The notes below the pieces were generated by a model. The model saw only the letters and a program-made list of their open reading frames with translations. It did not search any database and was not told the DNA's origin. From assembly GCA_029204225.1 (NCBI GenBank), contig MU832160.1:1-64000 (forward strand): a stretch of DNA of 64,000 bases. The letters run 5' to 3'. Position numbers and translations under genes: made by a program. Each line of letters opens with the position of its first letter. Within the stretch, counting starts at the first letter, position 1. Of the stretch, positions 10,766 through 21,655 are shown one piece after another. The stretch is from Diphasiastrum complanatum (Eukaryota; Streptophyta; Lycopodiopsida; Lycopodiales; Lycopodiaceae).

Positions 10766-11610
10766 CTATCTAAATAAAATTCTAAATACATTCATCACTA
10801 ATGTTGATACCTTGATTGATATGATTCTTGGTTTAGCCATGGATGTGGCTGAAGTTGGCAATACTTGAAGAATCGTAAGAAGTTGTTTATCAAAATTGTG
10901 GGTATTTTCACAAGAATTCATTTTAATGCATACAGGTTTAAAAATTTCATTATTATTAGTATTATGTATCTTTGCCCTTTTACTACGTATTTCCTTCCTC
11001 GTGAATTCCTCGGGGTCTTGGGATCTCTTTGGTTTTGCTTGCTTGCGAGTCGTCCGTGTGGGAAGGTTTGTTCTATCCATTGGAGGTGGACGAGTCGTAG
11101 AGGCCTCACCCCTATGAAGACCAGAACTTCTATCTCTTAATCTAGATAGAAGTTGAAAATCTTTGGGCATAATGGTGACACAGTTTGCATGGATGGCAAG
11201 CAGGAAGGAATCCTCAAAAAATTGAGCTTGAAAATCTTCATAGGCTTCTTGAAGGACCATAATAACTGAAACTGTAAAACGATTGTATAACGTTTAAAAT
11301 GTTCAGGCATATCATGCTGGACTACATCAGCTTGTTCTTTATCAAAAGGACTTGTCTTGGATCTCCGCTTAGCCTTCTTAGCAGAAATTGATCGTGGAGA
11401 TGATGACTTCTGAGAAGATAAACTCTTCTTCGAAGGTGAAGACTTCCTAGACGATGATGCCTTGCTAGAACTTTGACTTGTAGAATCATCCTTGACTTTC
11501 CCTTTTCCTTTATCCAATAAGGGTGGCATAGGAAAAAGGTTAAGTTTATTCTGGGGAAAATTTTTGCCATAGACTTTATCAAAGATAGGGAATACTTCAT
11601 ATTTTCTTCA
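10766..11610 (-). pseudogene. histone H3-fold fragment with Ser/Lys-rich N-terminal tail
   Basis: On the minus strand, the frame at 11260-10766 begins VLQEAYEDFQAQFFED, then AIHANCVTIMPKDFQLLSRL. This matches the second half of the histone H3 fold (LQEA, FED, AIHA and the H3 hallmark VTIMPKD). The frame at 11529-11137 upstream supplies a Ser/Lys-rich tail (SSSRKSSPSKKSLSSQKSS) and a short block resembling the H3 helix before it (DMPEHFKRY). The two overlap with a frame change inside the fold. After the H3 part the frame runs on into a basic, Pro-rich extension absent from canonical H3. The canonical H3 tail and most of the first fold half are missing or unrecognisable. It could be a diverged H3 pseudogene or an H3 module captured by a retroelement. 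I am confident of the homology and unsure of the origin. Confidence 0.75.
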
Positions 11611-11892
11611 TGTTTTTGCTACAGCTCATCATAATAGACACGTGTTCTTTGAGCCTTATTCAAAAGTTTTGTAACATTGCCTTTGCAAACGTTTGAGAAC
11701 ATGGCTTTTTTGCATTACACTGATATTGTCAAGCATGTTGATATTCATCTGAGAAATAGATTGGATCGATTATAGTACAAAACTTTATGAGAAATATAGG
11801 TTTTCTGGTCACTGCCAAATTTGCCGCAAGAAGTGTAGATTAGTTGAATATCAATCTGCATTTATATTATATTTGATTATTTTTATCCCAGA

Positions 11893-12446
11893 TGAAGTGG
11901 ATTCCTAAAGCTCCATGCAGACTTCACCTCCCTCCTCTTCATGAGATCAAAAGATCAAGGATATAGTCAAGTTTCTTGAAGAAACTAGAATTTGACCCAA
12001 GTGATAATCGATCTACATTTGTAGGAGAGACCGAATGTGCTATGTATGAATCAAATGAAATTCCTTCTCGGTCCTTTTTTTATTTACCTAAATATTACAT
12101 AGATAATGATAGTTATCTCACTGTACCTGACTTGTGCGATTTTTTTGATCATCGTGAAGATGAAGTGTTATGTACTTTAGCCAAAACATTAGGGGACTTA
12201 GTTTCTTACAGCAACTGATTTGAATTGCTGATGATTCCTGACATTCTTGATTTTGAGTATGATGACATTGTTCCTAGAGTAGATGATGAGATCGATGATG
12301 ATACACTTTGTCCTGAAGAGTGTTTGCAACAGTCTTTGTCAAAGACCCATGAGCATAAAAAAAAATTCCCTCAGAGGATGAGTTCATTGCTTTCCAGACC
12401 CAACTTGGTTTTGGGCCTCGAAAGTTATACCAACCAGATGAGTTAA
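11893..12446 (+). CDS. unrecognised acidic coding fragment(s)
   Basis: Open frames at 11976-12218 and 12225-12446 encode acidic peptides (for example DILDFEYDDIVPRVDDEIDD). An intron-acceptor-like TTATCCCAG precedes 11893. The peptides are not low complexity but match no family I can name. They may be exons of a host gene or remains of a mobile element; element B is inserted just downstream. Confidence 0.3.
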
Positions 12447-12600
12447 GCTCGCAAAAGGGTCATAGAATAGACCACCCTGAATCGATTGAAGCAGATATTG
12501 TTGAATGTGTGAGTTCTTTTACTTTTTGTGCATGCAAGTTAATTTTGCATACTGTTTATATTCATCATAAGAACTAGCATTTTAATTTTTCATAATTTTA

Positions 12601-13135
12601 GGAGGCCGTTCTTATTGACGAATTTGCCATTCGACAAGGTGGCTTTCAAACCTACTCAGGCAAATTTAACAAGGACATCGGCCTTAAAAAATATCTCAAA
12701 TTTTTCAAAAAACATGAGATTTGTGTTGCCCATTCGAAGTTCAGTGCTCAAGGCAAAACAATTACCATGGCAGTAAAGGCATTGTCTCATTACTTAGGTG
12801 GTCATAAGTTCATTAAACCACGTAAAATAATTTTTGTTAAACGCTCAATTGTACTCAAGATTTTAGGTTATGGACCCAAGAATACTATTCTCCGATCTAC
12901 GCATTTTTCTTTGTATGCAACTTACATAGAATTATGTCAAGAAAAGAAAAATGCATATCTTTTGGATCCATTTGCAAGAAGAGAATTTCTCCATGACAAC
13001 AAAATGCAACTGGTATTAGAAAAAGAAAATGAAGGGAGATATAGATATATTCAATCAGTTGGAAACTTTCATTACCCTTGTTACTCCATCTTGAACAAAA
13101 TCTTGAGTAGCAGCTACGATGTCTCTCCAAACTGA
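12601..13135 (+). CDS. unrecognised protein fragment, about 175 residues
   Basis: From about 12601 to the stop at 13133-13135 one frame stays open, with the first ATG at 12767. Composition is protein-like (IKPRKIIFVKRSIVLKILGY, YATYIELCQEKKNAYLLDPF). An acceptor-like TTTTAG lies just before 12601. I do not recognise the family. It is in the same orientation as the fragment at 11.9-12.4 kb and could belong to the same broken gene. An antisense open frame at 13303-13055 overlaps the end. Confidence 0.35.
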
Positions 13136-13375
13136 GTAACGTGTCTTAGATGGCTTTCTTAAATGGTTTGATAAAAATTTTCGTGCCTTTACACCACCAA
13201 AGCTTGGCTTGCAAGGTACATTTCCTTCTTTTTTTTTCCGAAAGCTTAAAGTCCTTTTGTATTTTAACATGTCTTTTATGAAGGCCTGCTTTAGACAGAA
13301 CATCTTCTAATCTAGAAATAGCCTCCTTGGAGGATGATTCTGGCTTTGTGTTCCAAGCATATAATATGTGACAAT

Positions 13376-14025
13376 TGTGAAGGATTTCAGATCATTCAAG
13401 ATCCAATCCAAGTCCCAAATCTTGGGTTACAATAAAGAGCAAACCAACAATCCTGCCAATGTAAAAAAATCAGCATCTACATACAAAATGAGATGCAAAC
13501 TCTAAGAGATATTGATCAAACATGAACCAAAACATAGAATATGTTTGTTGTCCGTACAATTACAGTACCCTAATTTCACACGTGCGGAACCGAAAATAGC
13601 AATAAATGATCATTCTACACACAAGATTGCAAGATAACACCAAGATAGTGCACCAATGAGTAGTAGAACCCAAAGAGAACCATGTATAATGATGAAATGA
13701 GAGAGAGAAGATAGAAGATATGTCTCTCCACGACTTACATCCTTTTGTAGAGTTTCCAAACCCTATTTGGCCACTTGGCTTTCCCTCCAAAATGTAAACC
13801 CTACTATTTTTGGGTCTAGATTCAATGTACCCAAAGTTCAAATTTGAATCTCTCTCAAACTCGACTACCAACTTTCCCACACTTTCCAAAAGTGTTTATT
13901 GAATTTATTTTAAACTAATATAACTTCAAAAAGTTTATCTTTAAGTCTAAAATGAGTTTTGGCCTCTTATTGACAATTTACCAAAATGTGACTAAACTAG
14001 ACTAAACTAGTTGAAATCTCTCACA
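13376..14025 (-). repeat. 3' LTR of element B
   Basis: The 650-bp repeat starts TG and ends CA in both senses. On the plus strand it begins TGTGAAGGATTTCAG and its first 291 bp recur at 18196-18490. It contains TTTCACACGTGCGG near 13574-13587, a one-base-degenerate form of the G-box palindrome in the right copy. Confidence 0.92.
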
Positions 14026-14038
14026 CTCCCTCTTCAAA
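14026..14038 (-). other. polypurine tract of element B
   Basis: On the minus strand TTTGAAGAGGGAG directly precedes the TGTGAGAG start of the 3' LTR. Confidence 0.85.
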
Positions 14039-16260
14039 TAGTTTTGGCATAGTTTTGACAATAGAACTTTGATCCAACTTTAGAATGATCTCCATCCTAA
14101 GTATAGATCTTCTATCTAAGGTTCTAAAGTATCTTTCATAATTGATATAGAGAATAGTGTCCAAATTGGATGCTTCACTATTTCTTACATCAATTTTGCA
14201 CATCAAGATATAACTAGAACATGAAGAACAAAATAGAATGTGAATGAAATGATTCCTCCATGTTTCAAACTTTGTACTCTCTGGAAAATTATAGCAACCA
14301 AACAATAAATGTGAGTGATGACCATTTGCTTGCTTGTGTCCTCCAACTTTGTCCTTTCTTGATATGTCTCCACCATAAAACTCCATGAATGAGCCTCCAT
14401 CTCCATCTTGCCACAAGAAACCATCAAACCTTGGAAATCCATGAGTAGGTGAGTACATTAATGATGCAAATCCAGCACCACATGACTCCATAAACCAAGT
14501 AGGTTGCACTAGTCCATCTTCAAGAAAATGACCATGAACTCACCAAAAATTGACAATCTCCAAGTATTGGCACCAAGTAGCTCAACACTTGAGAACTTGA
14601 TCATGGATGAGTGATATAATGAGCCTCCATTAGCCTCATTTCCATCAGCAAAACCAGCCAAGAATGCTAGTACAACTCCAACAATAAGATATTGCAAGAC
14701 AATGTAGCTAGTTTGTCCATATCTTGACAATTTGCACACATCCACATGAAATAGCTCAAACATGAGATAGAACAAGTAAAGTAAACTTGAAAAAAACTTC
14801 CTTGCTGCTCCTTTGACCTTACTTGAGTTTTCAATAAGCTGCAAAAACAGATCCATAACATCTTTGCCAAATAACCTTCCTTTGATGCTCTTGACTAGCT
14901 CCAAATTGCCACCTTTCCTTTTGTGTTGTTGAAGCCCTTTGAGACCAACCTCTTGATCTTCCTCTTGATCATCAAAGTCATTGAACAAAATTTGTTTTCC
15001 AGATCCATTACTTGTTTTTCCATTATGAAAAACATGAGAACCAATATCCACTTGCATAGCATCATCTACACAAGAAAATTCTCCAAAACATGTGAGTAAA
15101 GCAAAGTGAGTTGCTTCCACTTGCTTACCTTTCTTTTAATCATCAAAGATATCAAAGATATAAATATCTTGAGACCTGAACCTCTGGAAATACTCCCTCT
15201 CAAACATATGATCTAGATCCAACAAGATCTCATCAATGCTTGATCTTGATCTTCCACAAAGGTTAGTGAAAACAATGTCGCCAATGTCACCATCATAAAT
15301 CAAAAGATAGATTCCAAATTTTCCATCCAACATGAAGTAGAGTAGGCGAAGATGAGTATCAAACCTAATAAGTCCAGCCTTCTTGAGCTCATAACAAACC
15401 TCAATAAGCTCACCAATAAGATCTCCCTTGCCTTGAAGAAATTGCCTCTTGATTTGCTCCATGTAGTCTTCTCTAACCAACCTTTTGCCATCTCGATCAT
15501 GAGTGATCAATTCACAATCATAGAATCCTTTGAGTTGATGAAGAGATGTGAGATCCATGCCTTGGATCTTCCCAAGAACCAATCTTCCATTGCTCTTTCC
15601 TTCATAAGACTCCCTCTTAATGATTGCATCATAAGAAGTAGAAACCTCAAAGACATTAGAAGCCATGAAAAAAATGATTAGTACCTTAAACATAAGGATG
15701 ATTGAAGTACTCTCTTTCTTCAAACAAGAACTTCTATTCAATGTTCTAGGTAATGAATCATATGATAATGATTTTTCCTCACTATCATTCACAATGACAT
15801 CATTCAAAGTACATCCTACTTTGAACTCTTCACATACTTCTCTTCTTCTTGACTTGTGACTATCTCCCTCACCAAGTCTCTTGATAGAACCATTTGATGT
15901 ACTCTCTTTATGAAGACATGTGACTCCACTTGCTGGAAAAATGACTTTCTTGAAATCATAACAAAATAATGTAGAAGAACCACCTCCTTCATGCATGCAC
16001 CTAGCAACCTCCTTTTCCATATGATCAAAGAAATCATTAGCAACAATCTTTTCCAAGGAAGAACCTTCACCTCCATTGATGAAGTTAGCTCTTTCCTTAC
16101 CTTTTGCATGCTTGCACTTGCCATGAAAAACCATTGAAACACCATCATTATCCTCAAGACTAGCCAAGTTAGCACAAAGATGAACATCTCCAAGAAGCAT
16201 ATTAGATCTTGACCTAGATCTAGCATAAGGAAGCTTGATAGACTTTGCATAAGATCCACC
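14039..16260 (-). CDS. element B non-pol module, long open frames of unknown function
   Basis: One 507-codon frame (16659-15136) begins with protease sequence, then continues about 360 residues into material unlike any integrase or RT. A second frame (15120-14509, 203 residues) and a third (14509-14021) follow with little spacing. Visible features are a hydrophobic run (SIILMFKVLIIFFMAS), a charged block with DGKRLVREDYMEQIKRQFLQ, and in the second frame a strongly hydrophobic stretch (YIVLQYLIVGVVLAFLAGFA) that could be a membrane segment. Most of the peptides recur in element A. I do not recognise the family. Large open frames in B hint at coding, but the A/B substitution pattern does not prove it. 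Confidence 0.6.
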
Positions 16261-16690
16261 AATCTTATTGATGCTAAAAGGTAACTTTGGAAAGTTGAGA
16301 CCAATCTCCTTTTCCATTCCCTCCCTGTTGTTAGCCATAACAAAAGCATCAAGCTTGAAAAGTCTACCTTGTTTATTGCCCCTAGCAACCAAGATTTCTT
16401 CCTTTGTAATGAAGCAAGCATCACCACCAAACTTTACCATGTATCCTTTCTCTATCATTTGACCAACACTTAGCAAACTCTTTGAAAGTGAAGGAATGTA
16501 AAGAACACCATCAAGTCTTGTTTTCCTATTAGTAGAGAGACAAATAGGAATTGAACCAATACCTTCAATCACACACTCACCACCATTGGCCATGTGAATT
16601 GCTTTCTTGGTTCCATCATAAGTGACCAAAGAAGTAAAGAACTCCTTGTGACTAGTCATGTGTGAGCTAGCTCCACTATCAATCTACCAT
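16261..16690 (-). pseudogene. Copia-type aspartic protease of element B with one nonsense codon
   Basis: The catalytic DSGASSHMT motif lies at about 16678-16652, followed by LDGVLYIPSLSKSLLSVGQM and a GRLFKLDA ending typical of Copia protease. The expected Trp before the active site (WW-ID-SGA in element E) is a TAG stop, separating protease from gag by one G-to-A type change. After the protease the usual pre-integrase and integrase domains are absent and the non-pol module begins. Confidence 0.85.
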
Positions 16691-17592
16691 GAATCTTTGT
16701 CACCTTCACTTGATATTGGACTTGATGAACACATCAAAAGAGAATCACCACCACCTAGAACCTCATCATTAGTAGTTAAGTTGATTTGCTTGCTACCTTC
16801 ATCTCTTTGCTTCTTCAAACATTCATTTGCAAAATGCCCTTTGATTCCACAATAAAAGCATTTCAACTTAGACTTATCTTTCTTTTTGCCAAAAGAGGAA
16901 GTATCACCTTGATCTTGCCCTTTAGACCACTTGCCTTTGCCTTTGCCCTTGAACTTGCCTTTGATGAACATAGCATCCTCTTCATAATGAGATGTCGATG
17001 TAGATCCACCTCCTCTTGATTGAAGCCTATACTCCTCATTCACCAAGATCTCTTGCAAATCCACAATACTTGGCAAAGTCTTTTGAATAGCAAAACTTTG
17101 AACAAGATTAGCATGATCATCCAACAAGCCATTAAGTATAGCTTGAACAAGTTCTACCTCCTTAATGCTTTCATCAATACATGCTAACTCATCATTGAAT
17201 GCTTTAACCCTCAAAACAAAAGCATGAGTACTCTCTTCCTTCTTTTGCAAACTTTGAAAGATTTGCCTCCTAAGAGTAAGCACTCTTGATGTAGACTTGG
17301 ATTCATAAATCTTCTTCAAAGCTTCCCAAGCCTCCAAAGATGATGTGCACTTACCAACTTCCTTGAGAAGTTCATTGGTAACATTCATCTTAATCATGTG
17401 TAGAGCTTTCTTTGCTCTCTTGTCATACCTCACTTGATCTTGAGGTGCTTGAGGTCTCTCCTCCACACCTGCAACAATCTCCATCAACTCATTCATCTCC
17501 AATAAGGACTCCATCCTCACCTTCCAAGTAGAATAGTTGATTGAGGTAAGCCTATCATTGCTCTCCAACATAAATCCACCACTTGTAGCCAT
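16684..17592 (-). CDS. Copia gag of element B, intact frame with zinc knuckle
   Basis: The frame from the ATG at 17592 encodes MATSGGFMLESNDRL, the NYSTWKVRMESLLEMNELM block, KKALHMIKMNVTNELLKEVG, and RVLTLRRQIFQSLQ: the UBN2-type Copia gag order. A GKGKGKWSKG basic run precedes the knuckle CFYCGIKGHFANEC. The open frame extends upstream to 17661, but the start at 17592 is chosen because it aligns with the starts in elements A and E. About 302 residues. It ends at the TAG just before the protease active site. Gag would form the virus-like particle. Confidence 0.9.
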   Translation of the reverse strand: MATSGGFMLESNDRLTSINYSTWKVRMESLLEMNELMEIVAGVEERPQAPQDQVRYDKRAKKALHMIKMNVTNELLKEVGKCTSSLEAWEALKKIYESKSTSRVLTLRRQIFQSLQKKEESTHAFVLRVKAFNDELACIDESIKEVELVQAILNGLLDDHANLVQSFAIQKTLPSIVDLQEILVNEEYRLQSRGGGSTSTSHYEEDAMFIKGKFKGKGKGKWSKGQDQGDTSSFGKKKDKSKLKCFYCGIKGHFANECLKKQRDEGSKQINLTTNDEVLGGGDSLLMCSSSPISSEGDKDSW

Positions 17593-18182
17593 GTTGAAGT
17601 GACCTGATCTTCTTCTTTCAACCTGTTTCAATTCACAAAGCACTCTCTTGAATGTCAACAAATGAACTCAAGAAGAAATCACAAAGATATGGAACCTCTC
17701 AAATCTCTTCTAGCACTTCTAACTAGAAAATCAACACATAGAATAGTGAAATCTTGATCAACCTATGATCTATCCTCAATCTAATGATTCTTGCCACTTC
17801 CTAAGATTGAAACACACTCAAATGAAGTTCAGTAACCTCACAAACTAGAGATCCAATCAAAATTAGGGTTTTTGACAAAATCACAAAAAATTGAATATCT
17901 CAAATTCTACATGCAATTTCTAGAAACTTGATATATCTTCTTGTAGACTCCAATGAGACCTTTCTAATGCACCAAAAATCATCTAAATCCAGTAAGCCAA
18001 GTGTGAAATCGGAATTGATCAAGTATATAACCCTATATTGAGTTTTGACCTACAAAAGATCAATTCTACACATGCAAAAATGCTGATTTTTGAGTAGAGA
18101 TCAATCTAGCATGCTCTAGCATTGGTAACTCCTCCAAATCCTTGCTAAAGATGGCTGATCCTTTCATAACCTGAAACACAAG

Positions 18183-18195
18183 AGCTCTGATACCA
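18183..18195 (-). other. primer binding site of element B
   Basis: On the minus strand TGGTATCAGAGCT directly follows the CA end of the 5' LTR, complementary to initiator methionine tRNA. Confidence 0.92.
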
Positions 18196-18490
18196 TGTGA
18201 AGGATTTCAGATCATTCAAGATCCAATCCAAGTCCCAAATCTTTGGTTACAATAAGGAGCAAACCAACAATCCTGCCAATGTAGAAAAATCAGCATCTAC
18301 ATACAAAATGAGATGCAAACTCTAAAAGATATCGATCAAACATGAACCAAAACATAAAATATGTTTGTTGTCCGTACAATTACAGTACCCTACTGTATTT
18401 CACACGTGTGGAACCGAAAATAGCAATAAATGATCATTCTACACACAAGATTGCAAGATAACACCAAGATAGTGCACCAATGAGTAGTAG
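18196..18490 (-). repeat. truncated 5' LTR of element B
   Basis: It aligns with 13376-13666 with seven substitutions and a 4-bp indel. The remaining 350 bp or so of the LTR are missing beyond 18490. It carries TTTCACACGTGTGGAA near 18398-18413, a near-perfect G-box palindrome. Confidence 0.92.
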
Positions 18491-19612
18491 ATCTAGTTTT
18501 ACGATCACTCTATAAATTTTAAAATTAGCCGATCGTTTGTAAGACTTTGCCTGTTCTCTGCACTAACATTAAAGAAAGAAAAAACTGCAAAAACAAACTT
18601 TGCATTCTGATTTTGATTTAGATTTCAATGCATCACATATTACGGCATCATTCAACATTTTTTGCAAGAAATAGACAAGCAAACTTTGCATTAAGATCAC
18701 AATTAGATAGCATTGATGCATGATGTGTGCCGTTTTTATGCTTAATCCTTTATCAGCTGAGTACTATTTTCATGTTCTATTTAGTCCAGATAATCTTTTG
18801 GCCGCCTAGAATCTAGATCATTTGCAACCTTTGAAAATAACACTTCTAAGATCTGCTTGCCGCTTATTTATGCAGCATATGAGAGTATTCGGGCGGTTAT
18901 TTGTGGAATCAGTTTTCATTAAAGTACCGACGTCAGATGTCCGATGGATCCTTACATCATTTTATGAGGCTAATGTCGTACACCTCCGATGAAGGTATGC
19001 ATACTTTGTCTTTGTATTCTCAATGCTACGTACTGGTTGAGTAGTTTAAGGTCGTCTTGGAAATAGGGTGTTGTTGTTAGGCTTGTTGTCTTGTTACCTT
19101 CTTTGTACAAATACGTATGGTTAGCTATGTTCCATCATTGCTTTTCATTAGTCTAAATACAAGTACGCTGCTCATAATTTTTCGTAGAAAATAACTGTGG
19201 CGAGCTTGCGCAATGCGTTTGCCTTTTTCTGGAGAAGTTATAACTATCAAATCACTCCTTTTCCAGCTTTAAGACTCAAGACTCAAGACGCTTCAGCCTT
19301 CAGTTCTTTTTCCTGGCAGTCAAAGATTCAGCCCCGTTCACATTGATAATATTCCTCGCAATTCTACAATAGCGATTGATGAATATAGTCCTTTCATTTT
19401 CAGCTTTAAGAGACTTATGTGGCAGCGATGTACCCCCGTGTTAATAGAGTCTAGAGAGGGAGGAGGTGACATGTCTTTTGCCTTTTGTTGAAAAGGCTAA
19501 TATTTAGAACCTTCCACATTGACCTCATTATTCACATGCCATAGATCGAATAGCATCTGTACGAGTACTCTTCGTCAAGTTATACAAACCATTTGAGCTC
19601 CTAATGTATTAG
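18491..19612. other. sparse sequence with one exon-like segment
   Basis: No gene can be assigned. A segment at about 18877-18993 is bounded by TTATGCAG and GTATGC and is open in one frame until a stop at its last codons; it may be a chance exon-like pattern. Confidence 0.3.
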
Positions 19613-20120
19613 AGGGATTAAATCACCTCTTGGTAAAGAGATGAATCTTACATTCTCACTGCATCACCAATGATCAAATTATTTCTTGTAATGTTTTTGA
19701 TGGATTGAATCATGCTTTGTTATAAAGATAAAGCTTACATTCTCACTGCATCACCAGTGACCAAATGCTTTTCTATAACGTTTTAGATGGATTGAATCAT
19801 ATTTTGGTAAAAAGATGAAGCTTACATGCTCACGCATCGCCAGTGATCACGTACATACTTTGTATGTTCTAGATGGATTGAATCATATTCTGGTTAAAAA
19901 AATCTTACATTCTCACCGCATCAGCAGTGACCAAACACTTTCTTGTAATGTTTTAAAAAGATAATGAATTACATCATATTTTGATAAAACGATGAAGGTT
20001 ACATCTGCATCACCAGTGACCACATACTTTCTCGTTTTAGATTGATAATGGATTATATCATTTGTTGATAAAAGATAAAGGTTACATCTGCATCACCACC
20101 GACCACATACTTCCTGTAAA
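19613..20120. repeat. tandem repeat, about 85-bp unit, six diverged copies
   Basis: Copies begin near 19613, 19701, 19788, 19873, 19956 and 20041. Each has GGATTGAATCAT or a variant, TTGGTAAA, GATGAAGCTTACAT, GCATCACCAGTGACCA and a T-rich end. Copies are diverged by several bases and short indels, so the array is not young. No coding frame runs through it. Confidence 0.85.
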
Positions 20121-21264
20121 TACTATCATGAATATTGATGGCGACTTATTTTACGGAGATGACTTGCTGAGTGTTACGTGTAGACAAACTTTGGCAGTCT
20201 CTGCTGTCATTTGCAAGCTGAGCACTGCACCTTGAAGCCAGCCTTCCGAGTCAAGATTTGCCTTCCATCGCTCGCAATCGAGTACAACGTCCGGACAAGA
20301 TCGTAAGCTATGTAAGGTCGGTAAAAATTATGGCGGGTAAAAATTTAGGTCTACCGTCTGATTGTCTCGACTCTCCAATACTCTCGTAAGAATTTGCTTA
20401 AACTTTTAAAAAGACTCTAGTCTCTCAGTGTCGCGCTACCGCCCTCGCACTCTCACTACTCCTGGCCAATGAAGGATTTTAACCCTTCGGTATCATTTGT
20501 GGTGAGGCGAGAACGATTGATCCCAAACTATATTTGCACCTTGCCTTGCAAAGGCAAGACTACATGTTTAATAATTTTGGTTTCAAGAAATTTGCTAAAA
20601 AGTTTAAGTGCATAAAGAGTCCGTGATAACTTGCTGCACAATAATTCCCTTACTTAAAATAAAGTACTCCCATTGGGCCATTGGAAAAAAACAAGGGTCC
20701 CATTTTTTGTACTTTTGAGCCAATGTGAAAAATTCATTTGTCAACATAGGAATTTAAGGAAAATGAATCAAAGGACTTTGAAACATTTCATTTCACACTT
20801 ACCAACCACTTTTGAAATAGGATGGTACATTGTTATCATTTCACTTGCCAAGGCCTAAAACATGGGTAGCTAGATAAAGGACCATGCAAAGGCAATTGCT
20901 CATTATAGTAAATAATACGTGCTTTCAAGTTTTGCTCATAAACGATGCACTGCTTTCATGTGTAGGATTGTCGAGTTAAAATGGTAATGGTTAAAACTTG
21001 TGAAATTAATGTGTAAGTTGGTCTTTGAATGCATGAATCAATCAGCTACACTATGGTGGATGTTGCATGTGGTGGTGGTGATGGTTATTTTATTATTTTT
21101 AATTTTATTTTATTTTTACTTCTCGTTTTGCATGCCTTGTTTTATGTCCTTTCTATGCATTTTCCCTTCCTGTACATACTCATGGGTCATGAATGTCCTA
21201 GATCAACAGATGATAGGCTACACTATAGGAACTAATTCTCACACTTTAGCCACCTCATCTCTGT
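20121..21264. other. no recognised gene
   Basis: I see only short chance frames. The right part may be the degraded 5' LTR of the Copia-like fragment that follows. Confidence 0.4.
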
Positions 21265-21411
21265 GTCTAACTGGTATCTCAGGCATACAACCATTCCTGG
21301 AGATACACTCTTCTCACAAGAACTTCTACTCTATACCACAATCATATTTTCCCCCTGAAGTTCTTCACTTGCATACAACAAATCCATTCCTTCATATTGA
21401 GGTTTTGACAA

Positions 21412-21655
21412 TTCTCAACCGACGGGATCCACTTCAATCTCAACCGACGGGATCCACTTCAATCTCAACCGACGGGATCCACTTCGATCTCGACCGACGA
21501 ACTTTCATAAGATCTCGACCGACGGACTTTCATAAGATCTCGACCGACGGACTTTTATAAGATCTCGACCGACGGCCTTTCATAAGGTCTCGACCGATGG
21601 ACTTTCATAAGATCTCGACCGACGGACTTTCATAAATTCTTGACCGACGCTACAG
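21412..21655 (+). repeat. 25-bp tandem repeat array with ACCGAC core, array 1
   Basis: About ten copies of a 25-bp unit such as TCTCGACCGACGGACTTTCA plus five bases. The invariant part is TCTC(A/G)ACCGACG. ACCGAC is the core of the DRE/CRT element recognised by DREB/CBF factors. A regulatory role is not shown by sequence alone. Confidence 0.85.

Larger units (their letters stand above)
13376..18490 (-). mobile_element. element B: non-autonomous Copia-type retrotransposon, 5' LTR truncated
   Basis: Read on the minus strand: truncated 5' LTR (18490-18196), PBS (18195-18183), gag (17592-16684), protease, a long non-pol module (to about 14040), PPT (14038-14026) and full 3' LTR (14025-13376). 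The module is related to that of element A, but the LTRs are different in sequence. Over the 291-295 bp that can be aligned, the two LTRs of B differ by seven substitutions and one 4-bp indel (about 2.4%), so B is older than A. The 5' LTR stops abruptly at 18490, where unrelated sequence begins. Confidence 0.92.

Noticed and set aside
18877-18993. Exon-like segment between TTATGCAG and GTATGC
   Set aside because: The only open frame ends in a stop before the donor and no neighbouring exon is visible; likely chance.
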